Shown here in pieces: positions 1 to 12,060 of a stretch of DNA of 64,000 nt. The DNA is from Gymnogyps californianus. Lineage: Eukaryota > Chordata > Aves > Accipitriformes > Cathartidae. The first letter of the stretch is position 1. Every line of letters begins with the position of its first letter. The position numbers and the translations under genes were made by a program. Below the pieces are notes generated by a model. The model was not told the DNA's origin and made no database searches. It worked only from the letters and a program-made list of their open reading frames with translations. The DNA lies in contig NC_059500.1 of assembly GCF_018139145.2 (NCBI RefSeq), positions 48,568,072-48,632,071 of the forward strand, read 5' to 3'.

Positions 1-3000
1 ATTCCTAAAACACAGCATGCAAAGTCAACACCTGGTCCCACTCTTCCCTCTTGCTGGCTCTCCGCTACCTGCTCCTTCACATGCTCTCAAAAGCCCTAAG
101 ATTCGAGCAGGTTTCGCCTCTGGCTCAGCTGTCCACAAGGTTGTTACTCACACTCCTGATCTGGTCTTCATTCTTTAACAAAAACCTCATTTGATATGCA
201 TGGCTTCTCCCCCAGCTGCTTAATTTACCTTCCCAACTTTAATTTTATTGCAAGAAAATGAATACAGTATTTAAAGGAAATACAATTCTCAGTAATAATA
301 TTTTACAAAGGTTTGAAACAAATGTCAGGAGGAAATCAGGAAAAAAAAAGTCTACAGTAGTGAATCTGTTTAAGTTCTTGTAGATCAAGAAGTTTCCCTG
401 GACACAAGTGTAGTTAATTTGCAAACACAAATGAGAAAAATATGGAACTAGAATAGTCTGGTTCATTGCAGCTTCATTAAATTTTCAAATCTCTCTTGCT
501 CCAGTGTGCTGTGCAAGAAGAGAGAGAAAAAGTCCTTCAAGAATGCAAGTAAACAAGATATAACAGTACCACATCTGCATGTCTCTAGAGAACCTTCCAA
601 ATCTGCTGGGGAAGACTGCCTGCTTTTTATAAAAGTTGCTAGAAATCCCAGATAGCTGATTTTAATGTATGATTTGGGAAGTGGTCTTGTTCTCAAGATG
701 AGAGGACTAAATCAGCCGTTATCCTACCAGAGCCAAAACTACAGCAACAGAAATGAGAGTAAGGCCAGCCCTTGGACATCACTGAATTTTCTCCTATAGT
801 TTGGCAGGTATTTTCAAAGTTAAGTCCATCCACATTCCAATTTGTTTTTATCTCAGGAACTTATTTTATTATTAAAATGGATTCTGCAGTGGTACCAGTA
901 GGCCCCAGTCAGAAACTCAACCCAAGCGTGCTCAGCTGGTTTCTTGGCCAGCACATCCGGGATGTGCATCAAGAAATACAACAGCCAAAACCCCAGCTCC
1001 TGGAGCTGAGACTTTCTAGACCTTAAGCGCCACAAGCACGCATATGTCCAGAGATTAACAGTGATATGGGGAAGGAGGATATATAATTTAGTCACTTATG
1101 CTAAGCAGTGAGCAGCACAGAGCAGCATAGCTCCTTTTCTAAAGATACACTGAAACTCTCATCTTAGAGTCTGCACCAATGCTTTCTCACATTAAAGTAA
1201 CGAAGTCTTCCCCCTGCATCAGGGTTATGGAGAAGCAAGACAAACTGGGACAATCACGAAAAGCCATACATCTGTATAGCTAGTAAATCTGTTACTGCAT
1301 TTTGCCTTCGCAACCTAGCCAGGTACTTTCAGTCACTGACAGCACCTCAGGCCCCAGCGCAGACGCCACCGCGTTGCAGAGCACCCCAGAAATATGCTAA
1401 CACAGAGCTCAGCTTCTGCCTAGCACAGTTTTGAACTTCACTAAACTGTTTGAGTTAACAATTTGAAGCAGGCACTTTGCTGATCAAAACCTTGCAGAAC
1501 CTTTGGCAGTCAGTGCTGGAGAAGCTTTCCACGTGCAAAACATAAAGACTCTGCCAGCCTGCTCAGGACAGCAAACTCTCCCTAGGGGAAGGAAAAAGCA
1601 CCTGAGTCATGGAGAGCTTATTTTCCAGTGACTGTCCAGCAGTTCTTGTTGAAAGACTATCCCCAAATCAGAGCAGCAGTGGAGTATTTCCTTTTCCTTA
1701 TTCTTTCTCCCTGTGAGACAGGAAATGTGCAACAGATGGAGTTGTCATCTCAGAAACAACGTTGGCTTTTTCCATCTTTAGTGACATTTGATTCCACGTG
1801 TACTGATGGACACCATTAAATCCGTGCTCACCTCTTTAACCCACTGGTGTTATTTAGGCTGTATGTGTTTTGGCAACACTGGTCATCTTTTCTCCTGGGC
1901 TTGGAACACACAGTATCACAGTGTCCAGATCAGGAACTGAGGATCCTGGATACAGTAGGCTAATGAAGCAGGAAATAGCAAGTGCTGGCTTTATTCACTA
2001 ATGCCTGCCATTTCTTCTGCCTCTAGTCAGAGTTATCCACACATACCGGAGCACAGAATTTGCCTCTGCTCAGTTTTCAAGGATTCCTGTTGAGGATCTC
2101 CCCGCTCCTTCATCCTCGTTCCTCTTCCTTTCAGGTATCTTACTCCCACCCACCTTTATAGTTAAATAAAAACCAGAATACTCTCCAGAGAACATCAAAA
2201 GCTCTACAGTCTATTTCAAGCGTTACAGTTTTTTTGGCCATCAAAATGCAGCCATTCTGAAACATGCCAATCCAGACCTTCAAGGACGGATGTGACATCT
2301 GTGAAAATCGCAGGTCCCAAGTCAACCTGACTGAAATTATTTTGAATTATAACATTGCAAAACAAAGAAAAGAAGTTATGAATCTGTTGATATTGGGTAT
2401 TTCTGGCTCTTACTGTAGTAAGACTATCCTATTCCTACCATGCAAAGCTTAACTTTTGCTGCCATGTGCCCTTTTTGTAGCAGTTTACATAGGTGAAACA
2501 AACGAGACAAAACTGAGAGAGGAAAAAAAAATTTCTGCATAAAAAGGTTAAAGATCTACATTATTTATCTAAGCTTGCATCTGCTTTCAGTAATTAAGTC
2601 TTCCTCTCCTCCAGAAACTCACATTTTACCTGTCTACATTTAAGACATGCCAGATGTACGGCATATTATGCCTACTGCCTGCAACAGTCATATCCATTTC
2701 TGACAGTGGTGGATTTACCTCATACATGGCAAGATGTTTTTCAGCATTTTTTTCTGGAAAAGGAAGGAGATTTCCCTGCCAGCCTCAGAGCAATACGGTC
2801 ATATTTTAAAAACCAAATTTAGACCACAAATAATAGAGGTACCATAAGATCCAGCTATCCTTCCTGAGAGACAAACTTCCATTTGTTAATGCTAGTGGAA
2901 GGCTTCTTGGATGATGGAGTCTAATCAGTAAACCATGTACATACACATGTGGTTATTCTGCATGTCAAGGCACATTTCCACATTCAAACGTTTTGGTTCC

Positions 3001-3700
3001 TAAAAATATTTGTGTATTGTTGAACCTTCTTCATGCCTCAGCTCTGTTTTAAAAGTTCTTATTTCCTTTCATAACAGTAGAAAGTAAAATCAAATTCCAT
3101 CTGTTCCTGGCCAACGCAAGAAATGGGATGAAGCAACCAACAGAAAACTCAATTAGGACCTGCTCCTAAGTACTGAAACCTCCTTCACTTCAGCTGGAGC
3201 AAGACCCAGGTTTAACTAATTCTGTTTTGATGCCAAAGATAGCATTCTTAGAGAAACACAAATTCAGCTGGCTAGTTGAGAATAATACACTAACTGGTCA
3301 CCTCGAATGCCTTGGCCAGTTCTATGCAAACACTCCCATTCCAATGGAAGGATGGGGCCTAGTTTGCTGTCCTCAGATCCCTTTCCAAACAAAATCAATT
3401 AAGTTGAAAAGCTGTTCTTCTACTGGCAGAAAGAAATCCATCCATTGTAGAGTTATACTTGTAAAATTGCAGCACTTCAAATTCAGTCCTTAGATTACAG
3501 ATGCCATAACTTTTCAAGACAGAGAAGCTCTAAGTGGCTCATCTGGAAAGACAAACACTATTTTTGACATTTATACCTTATGAATTATTAACTGGTTTGC
3601 TGCATCTAGATTGATTTTGCATGAAAAGGAACTTTTGGCACATACCTTGAAGGCTGAAAATTATACAAACTGGAAAAGAACTTGGCAAAAATGGCACTTC

Positions 3701-3730
3701 TAAGCAGCACTAATTGGTTAGTGCTGCTTA
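3701..3730. repeat. perfect 13-bp inverted repeat with 4-nt loop
   Basis: The left arm TAAGCAGCACTAA (3701-3713) and right arm TTAGTGCTGCTTA (3718-3730) are exact reverse complements, separated by TTGG. The bases just outside (C3700, A3731) do not pair. The tight loop argues against a microRNA precursor. It lies within SH3GL2 intron 1 and its function is unknown. Confidence 0.85.
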
Positions 3731-6700
3731 AAAGAGCAAGTCCTGGTAGTCTACTGAAAGTCATAAAAGATGAAATCAAGAATAATTTTCAGAAGAATTT
3801 TCTTTCTAGGGGAAAAAAACCCACAACCCTTCATCTCTTTTGGAACATGTTCTGTTATCACCCTATTTTGTTGTGGTGGCACTCTTCCCCACAGAAACGG
3901 AACAGAAGTGATGTCCAGTGCTCAAGGATACTTTAAAATGGAAAATAAATTGTGTCCTCAGTGTTACTGCACAACACTAACCAAATTTCTTAACACAAAG
4001 GTGAAAAACAAGCCCTATTTCAAAATGTTTAGATAAATTTTTTTGACATTTAGAGACCTTTTGCAATCAGTAAGAACTGGAACTTAGGCAATCAAAAAAA
4101 CCCCCAATTAATAGATAGATATATAAATAACACAAATGATTAAAAAATCAAACAGAAATCCACAAAAAGATGAAGAAGGCAAAGGAGGATGTAAACATTT
4201 CAACAGTGTAAAGTGCTTTTCTGCCATCAGAGTAGGGGAAAAAAGGGGGGTAAAGCCAACGTTTTTCTCTACCTTAGAACTTCTGCTTACAAAGGATTCA
4301 GCAGAGTATCCCTATTTGACAAAGTGATAACAAACCCAAGGAACAACACAGCCCAATGGAATTACATCAATATGATACCTGCTGTTTTGCCGACAATGAA
4401 CGCAGCTAGTGGCACCTATCTATTGTGAAATAGACGTGGTTTCACTTCACCAGCCCTCCCCTGGTGGCCCATTAGCCGAACCAGTGGTTGAATTTCTTGT
4501 TCTTTCAGGAGGCTCTCTGGCATTGCACCAAGCCACCTTTACAGGCAGCCACTAGCAAGGTTACACTGCTGCTGCCTCAGCAGCACCTTTGCTGGGATCA
4601 AATAACACCCCTTCTTTGGTGGGGGAATGGTGATGGGGAAAGAAGGTGAGAGCAAACTGCTGCCCCTTGGTGTGACCCATGTGATGCTGCAACAACTACT
4701 TCAGCCCAATTTCAGTCTACATAACAGGAAATTTTTTTAAAACACTATTTAGTTATATAGATATGGCTGCCATCATGGGCACAAGAACATCATCAGTATT
4801 ACTTCAGTTACAACTACAGATCCACGAATCATTCTGTCCAGGTCTGCCACAGTAGTTTCCATCCACAGACAAACTGAAATTACGCTCAACTTCAAACGGC
4901 CACTTCTTATCTTTTATTTTCTCCCATGCAGGTCTATAGAGCCCCCATAAAGGGAAAGCTCGTGAAAAACGTTAGCACAGTAAATACGAATTTCTGTCTT
5001 TTTTCTCTGCTTCAGGAGAAAAAAAAGAAGTTATTTTAATTCCTAACACTTCTATGAAAGGCTGGATGGATTCCTGTGACATGTGCTATAACCTCAGGTT
5101 TAAAAAAAGCTACTATTTTTTCTCCAAGATTAAGTGCAGGATTAGATAAGCACTGAAGGCTAGGTAATTCTGCTGTGGCAAAGATCATCACAGTAATACC
5201 ATGCTGTAGCTCAGTTTTCTTTCGTCTGCATACCTCCATATATTTATTTAAGAGAGGATCAGCACCACCATTGTCCATCAGGGACCACTAAGTGAGAAGA
5301 AAATGAGGACCAGAGTCACAGAAGTTGCTGGAAAGCAGCACAAAGCAAGACTTTTTAGTTCCAGGAGAAAAGGTTGTTGGAAGGATGCTTCGGCTGCCGC
5401 TGAGGGTACCACAGACTCTCACTGAGAAAAGGGCCATGGGCCTGCTTCATCAGGGCACTTCCCATCAAATGCTGTCCATTCACAATTTCTCTTCAGATGT
5501 ACTCACAGAGTGGCAACAGCTCCTTGTGGCCTGCAAAGCAGGTTTTCAACTCCTTCCCTCCTGTTAAGCTTTTAAAAGTCAAAGACTTCACTGGCACACT
5601 ACCAGGTCATGACAGTCAGTGTTCAAGCTCCTCGACCCTCCATCCTCCACAACAAATTTATAAGACCACCCCAGCACCTCCCTTACATTTGCACTTGACA
5701 ACTACACAAAACTACAGAATCTTCTGCACAGTAACCTCTGCAAAATCTGCTTCAGTTAAACCTGTTTATGCTGCTTCAGCACTTTCATGAAGCACACTAT
5801 CAATTAGTATGCTAGTCACGAGGGCACATTTAAATCTTAAAAGACACTGTTGTGCATGAATGACCAAGAGCAGCCAGTTCTTCCTTGCTGTGTAATACTT
5901 CCAGCAAAGATGAAAGTCAAGATATAAAACAAAAATCTGACACAGGCTGTGTTTTGAGCGTAGCATCCACAGACATTCTTTGCCTCCACAGATCACTGGG
6001 AGAAAAATTGCAGATGGGTGTCAATCAGCGCTCCAGCTTTATATATACATAGATACATAAAAGCGGAAACTGCATGCATCAGGTGGAAATATACTGCAGT
6101 GACAGATGCTTGAGAAATCCTCCCCAAAAAACAGCCATTACCTTTTTTGTACACAAAGCATCAGTTCTTTCAATTAGATTTAGCAACAGGGTTAGAAACT
6201 GGAGCAGACTCTTTAAGCCATCAACAACTCAGAAGGATTACACAGTATCCAACCAAAGGGCAATTTAGATTAAGGTCAATTTTTCACCCTTTCGATTATG
6301 TAATATCAATAAAAGGACACATGGGAATGATGCCAAATGTGAATACTGTATCTCGTAATCAAGCTAGTGTGCACAAACAGAAGGAATTTCCCTACCTGCT
6401 GTGGAAACAATCCCCTCCACAGCTAAGTAAGTATTTTTTCTAAAAATAAGTCTTTATTCGCAGATCAAAAATTTGCTCGCTTTCCTTGATCTCAAAATGT
6501 AGCACTCCACACTGAGAGAAACCAACAGACTGCCAGCGGTACATGGTCTTGAAGAGAGGTCTCTAACAGCCAATTTGGGCGCTATCCTCAGGGCAACACC
6601 ACCTTGCAAACGGCTCTCTTTCCTCTTTCCTCCACCTGCTCACAAGTTTCCACACCACAGGAAGAGGGAGCTCTTTAAGTCCAACATCACCAACACACAG

Positions 6701-9700
6701 TGCAGCAGCCACACTAGGAAAAATATGGCATTGTCCAGCTTCCCAGACCAGCTCACATACATACCTTTACATACATGGGAACTGACCATAATTTGGCAGG
6801 TAAGGCTGAGAGGAAACACGGAAAGAGACAGGCAGACCCAGTGTGAGTCCAGCTTCAATCACAGTCAGCTAGAAAAGACACATGAGGTGCTTTCACTGGA
6901 AAAGCCTAGGTGGCAAGCATGCACAGGTCCTACTCAACACTGCGGAGCTGTTAGGAACATATTATGAATATGGGGCTTGATGGGGATTTAGGAAAACACC
7001 GATATCAACACATCACTGTCCACATTCTCCATCAGTATGAAAAGAATGGTAACAATTGGTTAGTTGCAGTCTGAGAGTCTAGCAAGTGTAGAAAACATGT
7101 TGTACATAAAGGATGATCGCTTCACCCATCCCAGTGAAAAATATTTGACACACTTCTGACCAAGGAATGTAAAAAACATTCAGCTAGATGAACCACAATA
7201 TAAAAATCACTTGACAAGGAGATTAATTTCCATCATACTCATATTCCCACTGATTTCAATGGAATTGCTCAGAAATTTATGGTGATGCGCACACTCGGAA
7301 GGTTTGCCGGATCCATGCTAAGAAGCAGACACTCTTCCAGGACACTTTCAAAACAGATTACCAACATTTTCAAACTCTGCCTCAACCCTAATGTGCTCTT
7401 TTTTGCAAATGAACTTATGCAGACAGATATGAATCAATGCAGAATCCCTATGAAGCCCACAGGATTTTGTGCTATGTGGGTAATAGCATAGCAAGGCAGG
7501 AGTCTCATTTGCTTCTTATTAAACACTAGGGTCAGTCTCTTACTGTGCACTTCACAGGCTGCCTTGTTAAGCAGGAAAGCATGGTACTTTCCACCTAAAA
7601 GTCAGGGCATGTAACAAGGTACTGACAACTATAAGTAGAGTGGAAGTTGTTTCTTCAGCTGTTTCCTTCAGTAATAAACCTGTTTCTCTATAAAACTGTA
7701 TAAACTGGTGACTTCTGTCTTGGTGTTAAGACAAATTAAATCATGTTGTATCATAAAAGCAGAATACAGCAGTAGAAAATAAATCATATTACAGGCCTTT
7801 TGGTTCAAATCCCCACATTTGGACTGCTATTTAAATGTCAGTCACATTTATTCAGTGGTTCCCAGGGGAACCTCGGACATGGCCATTCCCAGCATTTTTG
7901 TTCATTTCTTTCCCTATGAAATTATTACTTTCTGAAAGCTTAGTTTTGACTGTGCCTCACAAGAGCTGTATTATGCAATGAATGCAGTCATGTGGAAACA
8001 AAGCTCATGCTATTTTAAAACAACTCCGTTCAAATGCCCCAGACTGTTAAATCTGTATCACCCAAAATGACTCTGGTGGTTTTAAAACCGTACACAAGCC
8101 TGCAGGAAGCAATAGTCTCTCGGTCACACTGACATAGCACTAATGGCAGAGGAGTTTGCATGCCTAAATAAAAAGGGACCATTTGGTGGCACAGCACTTA
8201 CTTGCCCATTTCTGCAAGAACACCCTTTGGAGCAATCTTCTTAGCTCCAGGATGTCTGACAGATTTGCAGCAGCACAGTTAACATTCAAATGGGGTTAAT
8301 TCTCCTTCTTAGGTGCTCTGTGGGTAACAGCAGTAAATGAATAATCTAACCTGCTCCATACTTGTCAACCTAACATCTTGTAATTCTGCACCAATGTCAC
8401 GACTTCCAGACTCACCCTCCATATACAAACACAGGAATACTTCTAAACTTTACGATGTTGCATAGAGGTAAAACCATTAAAGTTCTTCTGAAAGGCAAAA
8501 GGGTGAACACTCCATTCATTATAGAAGGAGCAAAGTTTCCTCCTACTTTTCAATGACTCACTGCTATTGCAGTTGGTGCACGGAATTTGACAGGCATTAA
8601 GTTCTTCAGCGTGGCTTCTAGTAAAAAACAGAATGGTAGTATTTCATGCAGGTTAGTTTGACATTTTACAAGTCAAAAAATGATGAATGAAAACAAAAAG
8701 CTTACGTGGTATAAAGCAATCCAGACATGGAAGTCACATAATTTTAAGTTGTGCTATGGCAAGCAGACTTCTGGATGAAAGAAATACTTTTTTATAACAT
8801 TTAAATTGTGCCACAAATCTTTATACTTCTAACTGGAACTGTATTTTGTATTAACAATATTGTACGCTCATAATCATAAACTGTGTATAAGGGGTACTAA
8901 TGTTACAATAAGAATAACAGCATTAAAGACAGAAAGAAACTAAACTGGAGACTTTGAAGACTTCACAATTCTAAACTGGGTTAAAGGACATGGCAACCTG
9001 AGAAATAACTTGAAATTTCAAGGTATGATTTAGGACTCTATTATGACAGCACATCATACACAAGTTCTTACGTGAATAAGAACCAAAGGAATAATTCAGA
9101 ATTTTTAAAACTTCCAATTTGTTTGGTCCTATCTGGGAAGCTTCATTCATACCGGCAATGTCAATCAATATTTCACCCGGGGATTAATCCCTAGTCAAAG
9201 GGATTACTCCCTAGAGTAAGGTCAGGACAACTAGGTCCTGGATTTCTCACTCATACTGAAAACAAGCCAATAAACAGATCAGTCTTGCAACCTACTTGTG
9301 AGTCATTCTCATACATGAATGTGTCTTTGTGGCCTGCATACAATCTGTGAAAGTCAAGGCTGGGCCCAAAAATCCCTGGGTCATCTGATATCAGGCTGCT
9401 AAATCTGGCATCAGAAACTCAGTATTTTGGTTCCAGCCAGCTAAAACTCTTCCTTCCTTCTAAATGACAGTATTGCTGACAATCAGTGTGAGCGTGTCAT
9501 CTGAAGGACAGAACAGCATGCACAGACCTTTCACACCATGCTCCCAAAAAAGATGTTTACCTCTGCTGCTGCAGAGGCACACTCATTAGCTTACAATGAT
9601 GCAGAACTGAGACTTCTATTATTAAAAAGCAAACTTCAGCTTGCCTGCTTCTTAAACGTGAATGACACAGACACTGTAGTTCTTATTTTCGGTACCAGAA

Positions 9701-10829
9701 CTCAGTGCAGCTATGACGATTCCTGGGCTTCTAATAGCACTGTAGGTAGCAGGGGGAGAAATAACAAAGTACCAGCAGCAGACGGGCGCTGCAGGATGGG
9801 CTCAGGCACCCTTAACTGCTGCTTACCGCATCTGTCATGAGTATGGCAGGTTTCTTGTGAAGCTTATTTTACCAGTGATGCAGCACAATGTGGTATGAAA
9901 GGTGAGACACAATGTCATTCAATGCCTGCATGGGCCCATGCAGGACTTGACACAGCCCATTGCATTCAATGTCATAACGGGTATTGGTGTAATTGCAAGG
10001 CATTGAGAATCAGAATTCGGATGAATTCTTGTATTAGGGACCACAGTGCAACAAGAGATATGATGGATGAAAAAGGGGAAAACACAGGTATTGAAAAGCA
10101 TAACAGCTGCTGTATCTTGCGTGCCTGCACCTACAGATTGCTTACAGCGACCGAGACTGTTACCTGAGGATGCCTGCAATGACAATTAGCAGGAAATAAC
10201 CAGGGATTTTGTATCTAGTTGCAAACAAACAAACAAAAAAAGGCACATTACACTGGTCTTGGCCTCAAATCTCTAAATCCCAAGAAATTCCCCTGACTTC
10301 CATAAAACCGTTTTAGATTTATCCCCAAAGCACGCCGAGTCAGAACCTGATTCAGAAATTGTACCCTTACGGACTATAACACACAGATTTTGTCTTATGA
10401 AACAACTCGAAGACTGGTGAAGCATCCACCCTGACCTTCCTGCAATATCACACCATGCCTAAAGCAACAGGACCAAACCTCATTATTCAGATTTCAGCTA
10501 TAGTCTGGAGTCAGAAAATAAAAAAAAGGTCATGTTTATTGCAGATTTACAAAGTCAGGCTAAGGAAACACTGACGGAAACATAGTGCACAGCCCTCGGT
10601 AAAGAAGGTCCGACGCCCACGGCGGGTATCTGCCCCAGCGGCCACCCCCGCTGCCTCGAAGCCCCCTCCGTGCCCGCGCCGGCCACGCGGGGACAGCCCA
10701 GGACCCGCTCCCGCACCCCGGCAGCCCCTGCCCGCCTGCCGCAGCGCGGCCGGAGCCGGGGAGGGGGGGGTCCGGGGGGAGATGCAGCCGGACGGCAAGC
10801 CCTGGCCCTACGCACGCGTGCACCGTGCA

Positions 10830-11165
10830 GCCCGTGCACTCACGGAAACACGCGCACTCACACAAACCCGTGGACACCCGTGCAGACCCCCCCACACCCG
10901 TGCACATTCACGCACCGTGCACACTCCTGCACGTTCACGCAAACCTGTGAACCACTCGCGCACCACGCGCACCCACGCATCACGGACACCCGTGCATACT
11001 CAAGCACCCCCGCGCACGCTCACACACCACGCACACCTGTGCACAACATCCACGCAAACCCACTCACCTTGCACACCCGTGCACACTCGTGCACAACACA
11101 CGCCGTGCACACCCACGCACACTCGTGCACTACGCACAGCCGGACACAGCCCAGCACCACGCACC
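10830..11165. repeat. degenerate CAC/GTG-rich low-complexity tract in intron 1
   Basis: The tract is built of short CACnC, CGTGCAC and CACACAC blocks in irregular order, not of one clean unit. Alternating purine-pyrimidine steps and many CpGs give it Z-DNA-forming potential. It lies 120-450 bp downstream of the SH3GL2 donor site. The His/Thr/Pro-rich frames it creates in several frames should not be read as protein. Confidence 0.8.
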
Positions 11166-11283
11166 CGCCCGCACCACGCAGCCGAGCGCACCGCCGAGCA
11201 GCCCAGCGCGCAGCCGGGCGCCGCGCACCCACGCGTGCGCCCCACGCACACCCCTTGCCGCGCGGGGGGCGGTGGGGGTGTAC

Positions 11284-11328
11284 CTGGGTCGCCTTGTGGA
11301 ACTGCTTCTTGAGCCCGGCCACCGACAT
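11284..11328 (-). CDS. SH3GL2: Endophilin A1 (SH3GL2), coding exon 1
   Basis: The ATG at 11326-11328 opens the 15-residue peptide MSVAGLKKQFHKATQ, which ends at a codon boundary before the donor CAG|GTACAC. This is the expected N-terminus of endophilin A1. As I recall the paralogues, SH3GL1 has Tyr at position 11 and SH3GL3 has Ser at 14, so His11 with Thr14 points to SH3GL2. The segment is the front half of helix H0, the amphipathic helix ahead of the N-BAR domain that inserts into membrane; the key Phe10 is present. The full protein (about 352 residues) bends membrane and recruits dynamin and synaptojanin through its SH3 domain during synaptic vesicle endocytosis. The other exons lie left of this window. 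The start context has G at -3, and no upstream ATG occurs in the preceding 180 bases. The neighbour CNTLN agrees with the known gene order. Confidence 0.95.
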
Positions 11329-11509
11329 GGCGAGGGCGGCGCGCCGCGGCCGAGCGGAGCCGAGGGGAGCCGAGGGGCGATGCGGTGGTCCCGCCGCCGC
11401 GCAGCCGGCGCACGCCGCCTGCCCGCCCGCCCGCCCGCGCCGCTCGCCGTGCCCGCACCCGCGCGCCCGGCGGAGGCTGTCAGACGGCGGCGGCGGTGCG
11501 GGGGCGCCG
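11329..11509 (-). promoter_or_regulatory. SH3GL2: SH3GL2 5' UTR / core promoter region (approximate)
   Basis: The region is GC-rich and has no ATG on the minus strand, which suits a 5' UTR. A near-perfect tandem repeat of AGCCGAGGGG lies at about 11357-11377. I infer that transcription starts here or slightly further right; the boundary is not visible in the sequence. Confidence 0.55.
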
Positions 11510-11517
11510 TGACGTCA
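11510..11517. promoter_or_regulatory. perfect cAMP response element (TGACGTCA)
   Basis: The full 8-bp palindromic CRE lies about 180 bp upstream of the SH3GL2 ATG, in the CpG island. Full-site CREs close to a start bind CREB/ATF factors (established), and SH3GL2 is mainly neuronal, so activity-linked regulation is plausible but inferred. Its internal CpG makes it sensitive to methylation. Confidence 0.75.
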
Positions 11518-11563
11518 GGGCGGGACGGACCGCCTTCCACCGGGCGCGCGGGGCCGCCCCTCG

Positions 11564-11584
11564 CCCCCCCCCCCCCCCCCCCCC
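11564..11584. repeat. run of 21 C in the SH3GL2 promoter
   Basis: Twenty-one consecutive C, then G and six more C (11586-11591). The minus strand is therefore G21, able to form G-quadruplexes, with i-motif potential on the plus strand. The length is likely polymorphic and error-prone in sequencing. Confidence 0.9.
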
Positions 11585-11638
11585 GCCCCCCAGGTGTCGG
11601 CCGCCCCGGCAGTCAGCCGCCGCGGAGCCGAGCGGAGC

Positions 11639-11659
11639 GGGGCGGGCGGGGAGGGGCGG
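11639..11659. promoter_or_regulatory. clustered GC boxes (Sp/KLF-type sites)
   Basis: Overlapping GGGGCGG and GGGCGGGG motifs lie side by side about 310 bp upstream of the SH3GL2 ATG. This is typical of TATA-less CpG-island promoters; factor binding is inferred. Confidence 0.6.
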
Positions 11660-12060
11660 CCTTGGCGCTGCCGGGGCCGCCGCAGCTCGGCCGCTGCACG
11701 GCCGCCGGCCCCGGGGAGCCCTGCCCTGCGCCCCCGCCTGCCCCTTAGTTCGCGGGCGGCGCCCACACACGCGCGTCAACGGTCGGGCCCCCCACCCTGG
11801 AGTCTGTCCCGCACCGGGGTGCGCGCCCGTCCTGGACGGGCCCCCCGGGGTGGCCATCCCCGCTGCCCCGCGCCCGTCGGGGCCACAGGCGTGGGGTTCC
11901 GCGGCCCTCCCCTCCCTGCGCTGACCTCGGCCTCGCCTCGGCAGCATCCCCGGCAAGGAGGGGCGCGCCTGTCCCCCCAGAACATCGTCTGCGGAAATGA
12001 GCCCGAAGGGGGGAAACTGGCGGAGCAGTAAGGAGGAAAAGAGAGGAAAGCGGTAGCAGA

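Larger units (their letters stand above)
1..11283 (-). other. SH3GL2: SH3GL2 intron 1, 5' part (continues past window start)
   Basis: The intron begins at the donor CAG|GTACAC directly after exon 1 and runs leftwards to the window edge. SH3GL2 has a very long first intron in other vertebrates, so finding no exon 2 here is expected. I looked for the exon 2 start (a Lys-Val-Ser-Glu-Lys-Val type peptide on the minus strand) and did not see it. The sequence is AT-rich and unique-looking, with a perfect hairpin at 3701-3730 and a short AAAC run near 10222-10241. The last 640 bases belong to the CpG island. Open frames of 60-130 codons occur on both strands but match nothing I recognise. Confidence 0.85.
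10640..12060. promoter_or_regulatory. SH3GL2: CpG island spanning the SH3GL2 promoter, exon 1 and start of intron 1
   Basis: G+C and CpG density rise sharply near 10.6 kb and fall near 12.06 kb, against AT-rich flanks. The island contains the translation start at 11328, a CRE, GC boxes and a C-tract. No TATA box stands upstream of the start codon, so this looks like a TATA-less CpG-island promoter. Long open frames across the island on both strands, including His/Thr/Pro-rich ones, are composition effects. The exact transcription start cannot be read from sequence alone. Confidence 0.9.

Noticed and set aside
6575..6967. 130-codon plus-strand frame in SH3GL2 intron 1
   Set aside because: No recognisable domain and no splice or promoter support; antisense to the gene.
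10670..11512. Plus-strand frame of 280 codons rich in His, Thr, Pro and Arg, plus similar overlapping frames at 10782-11312 and 11089-11748
   Set aside because: They arise from the CAC-rich tract and from CpG-island composition. Several frames on both strands are open at once, and the plus-strand frame runs antisense through the real SH3GL2 exon 1.
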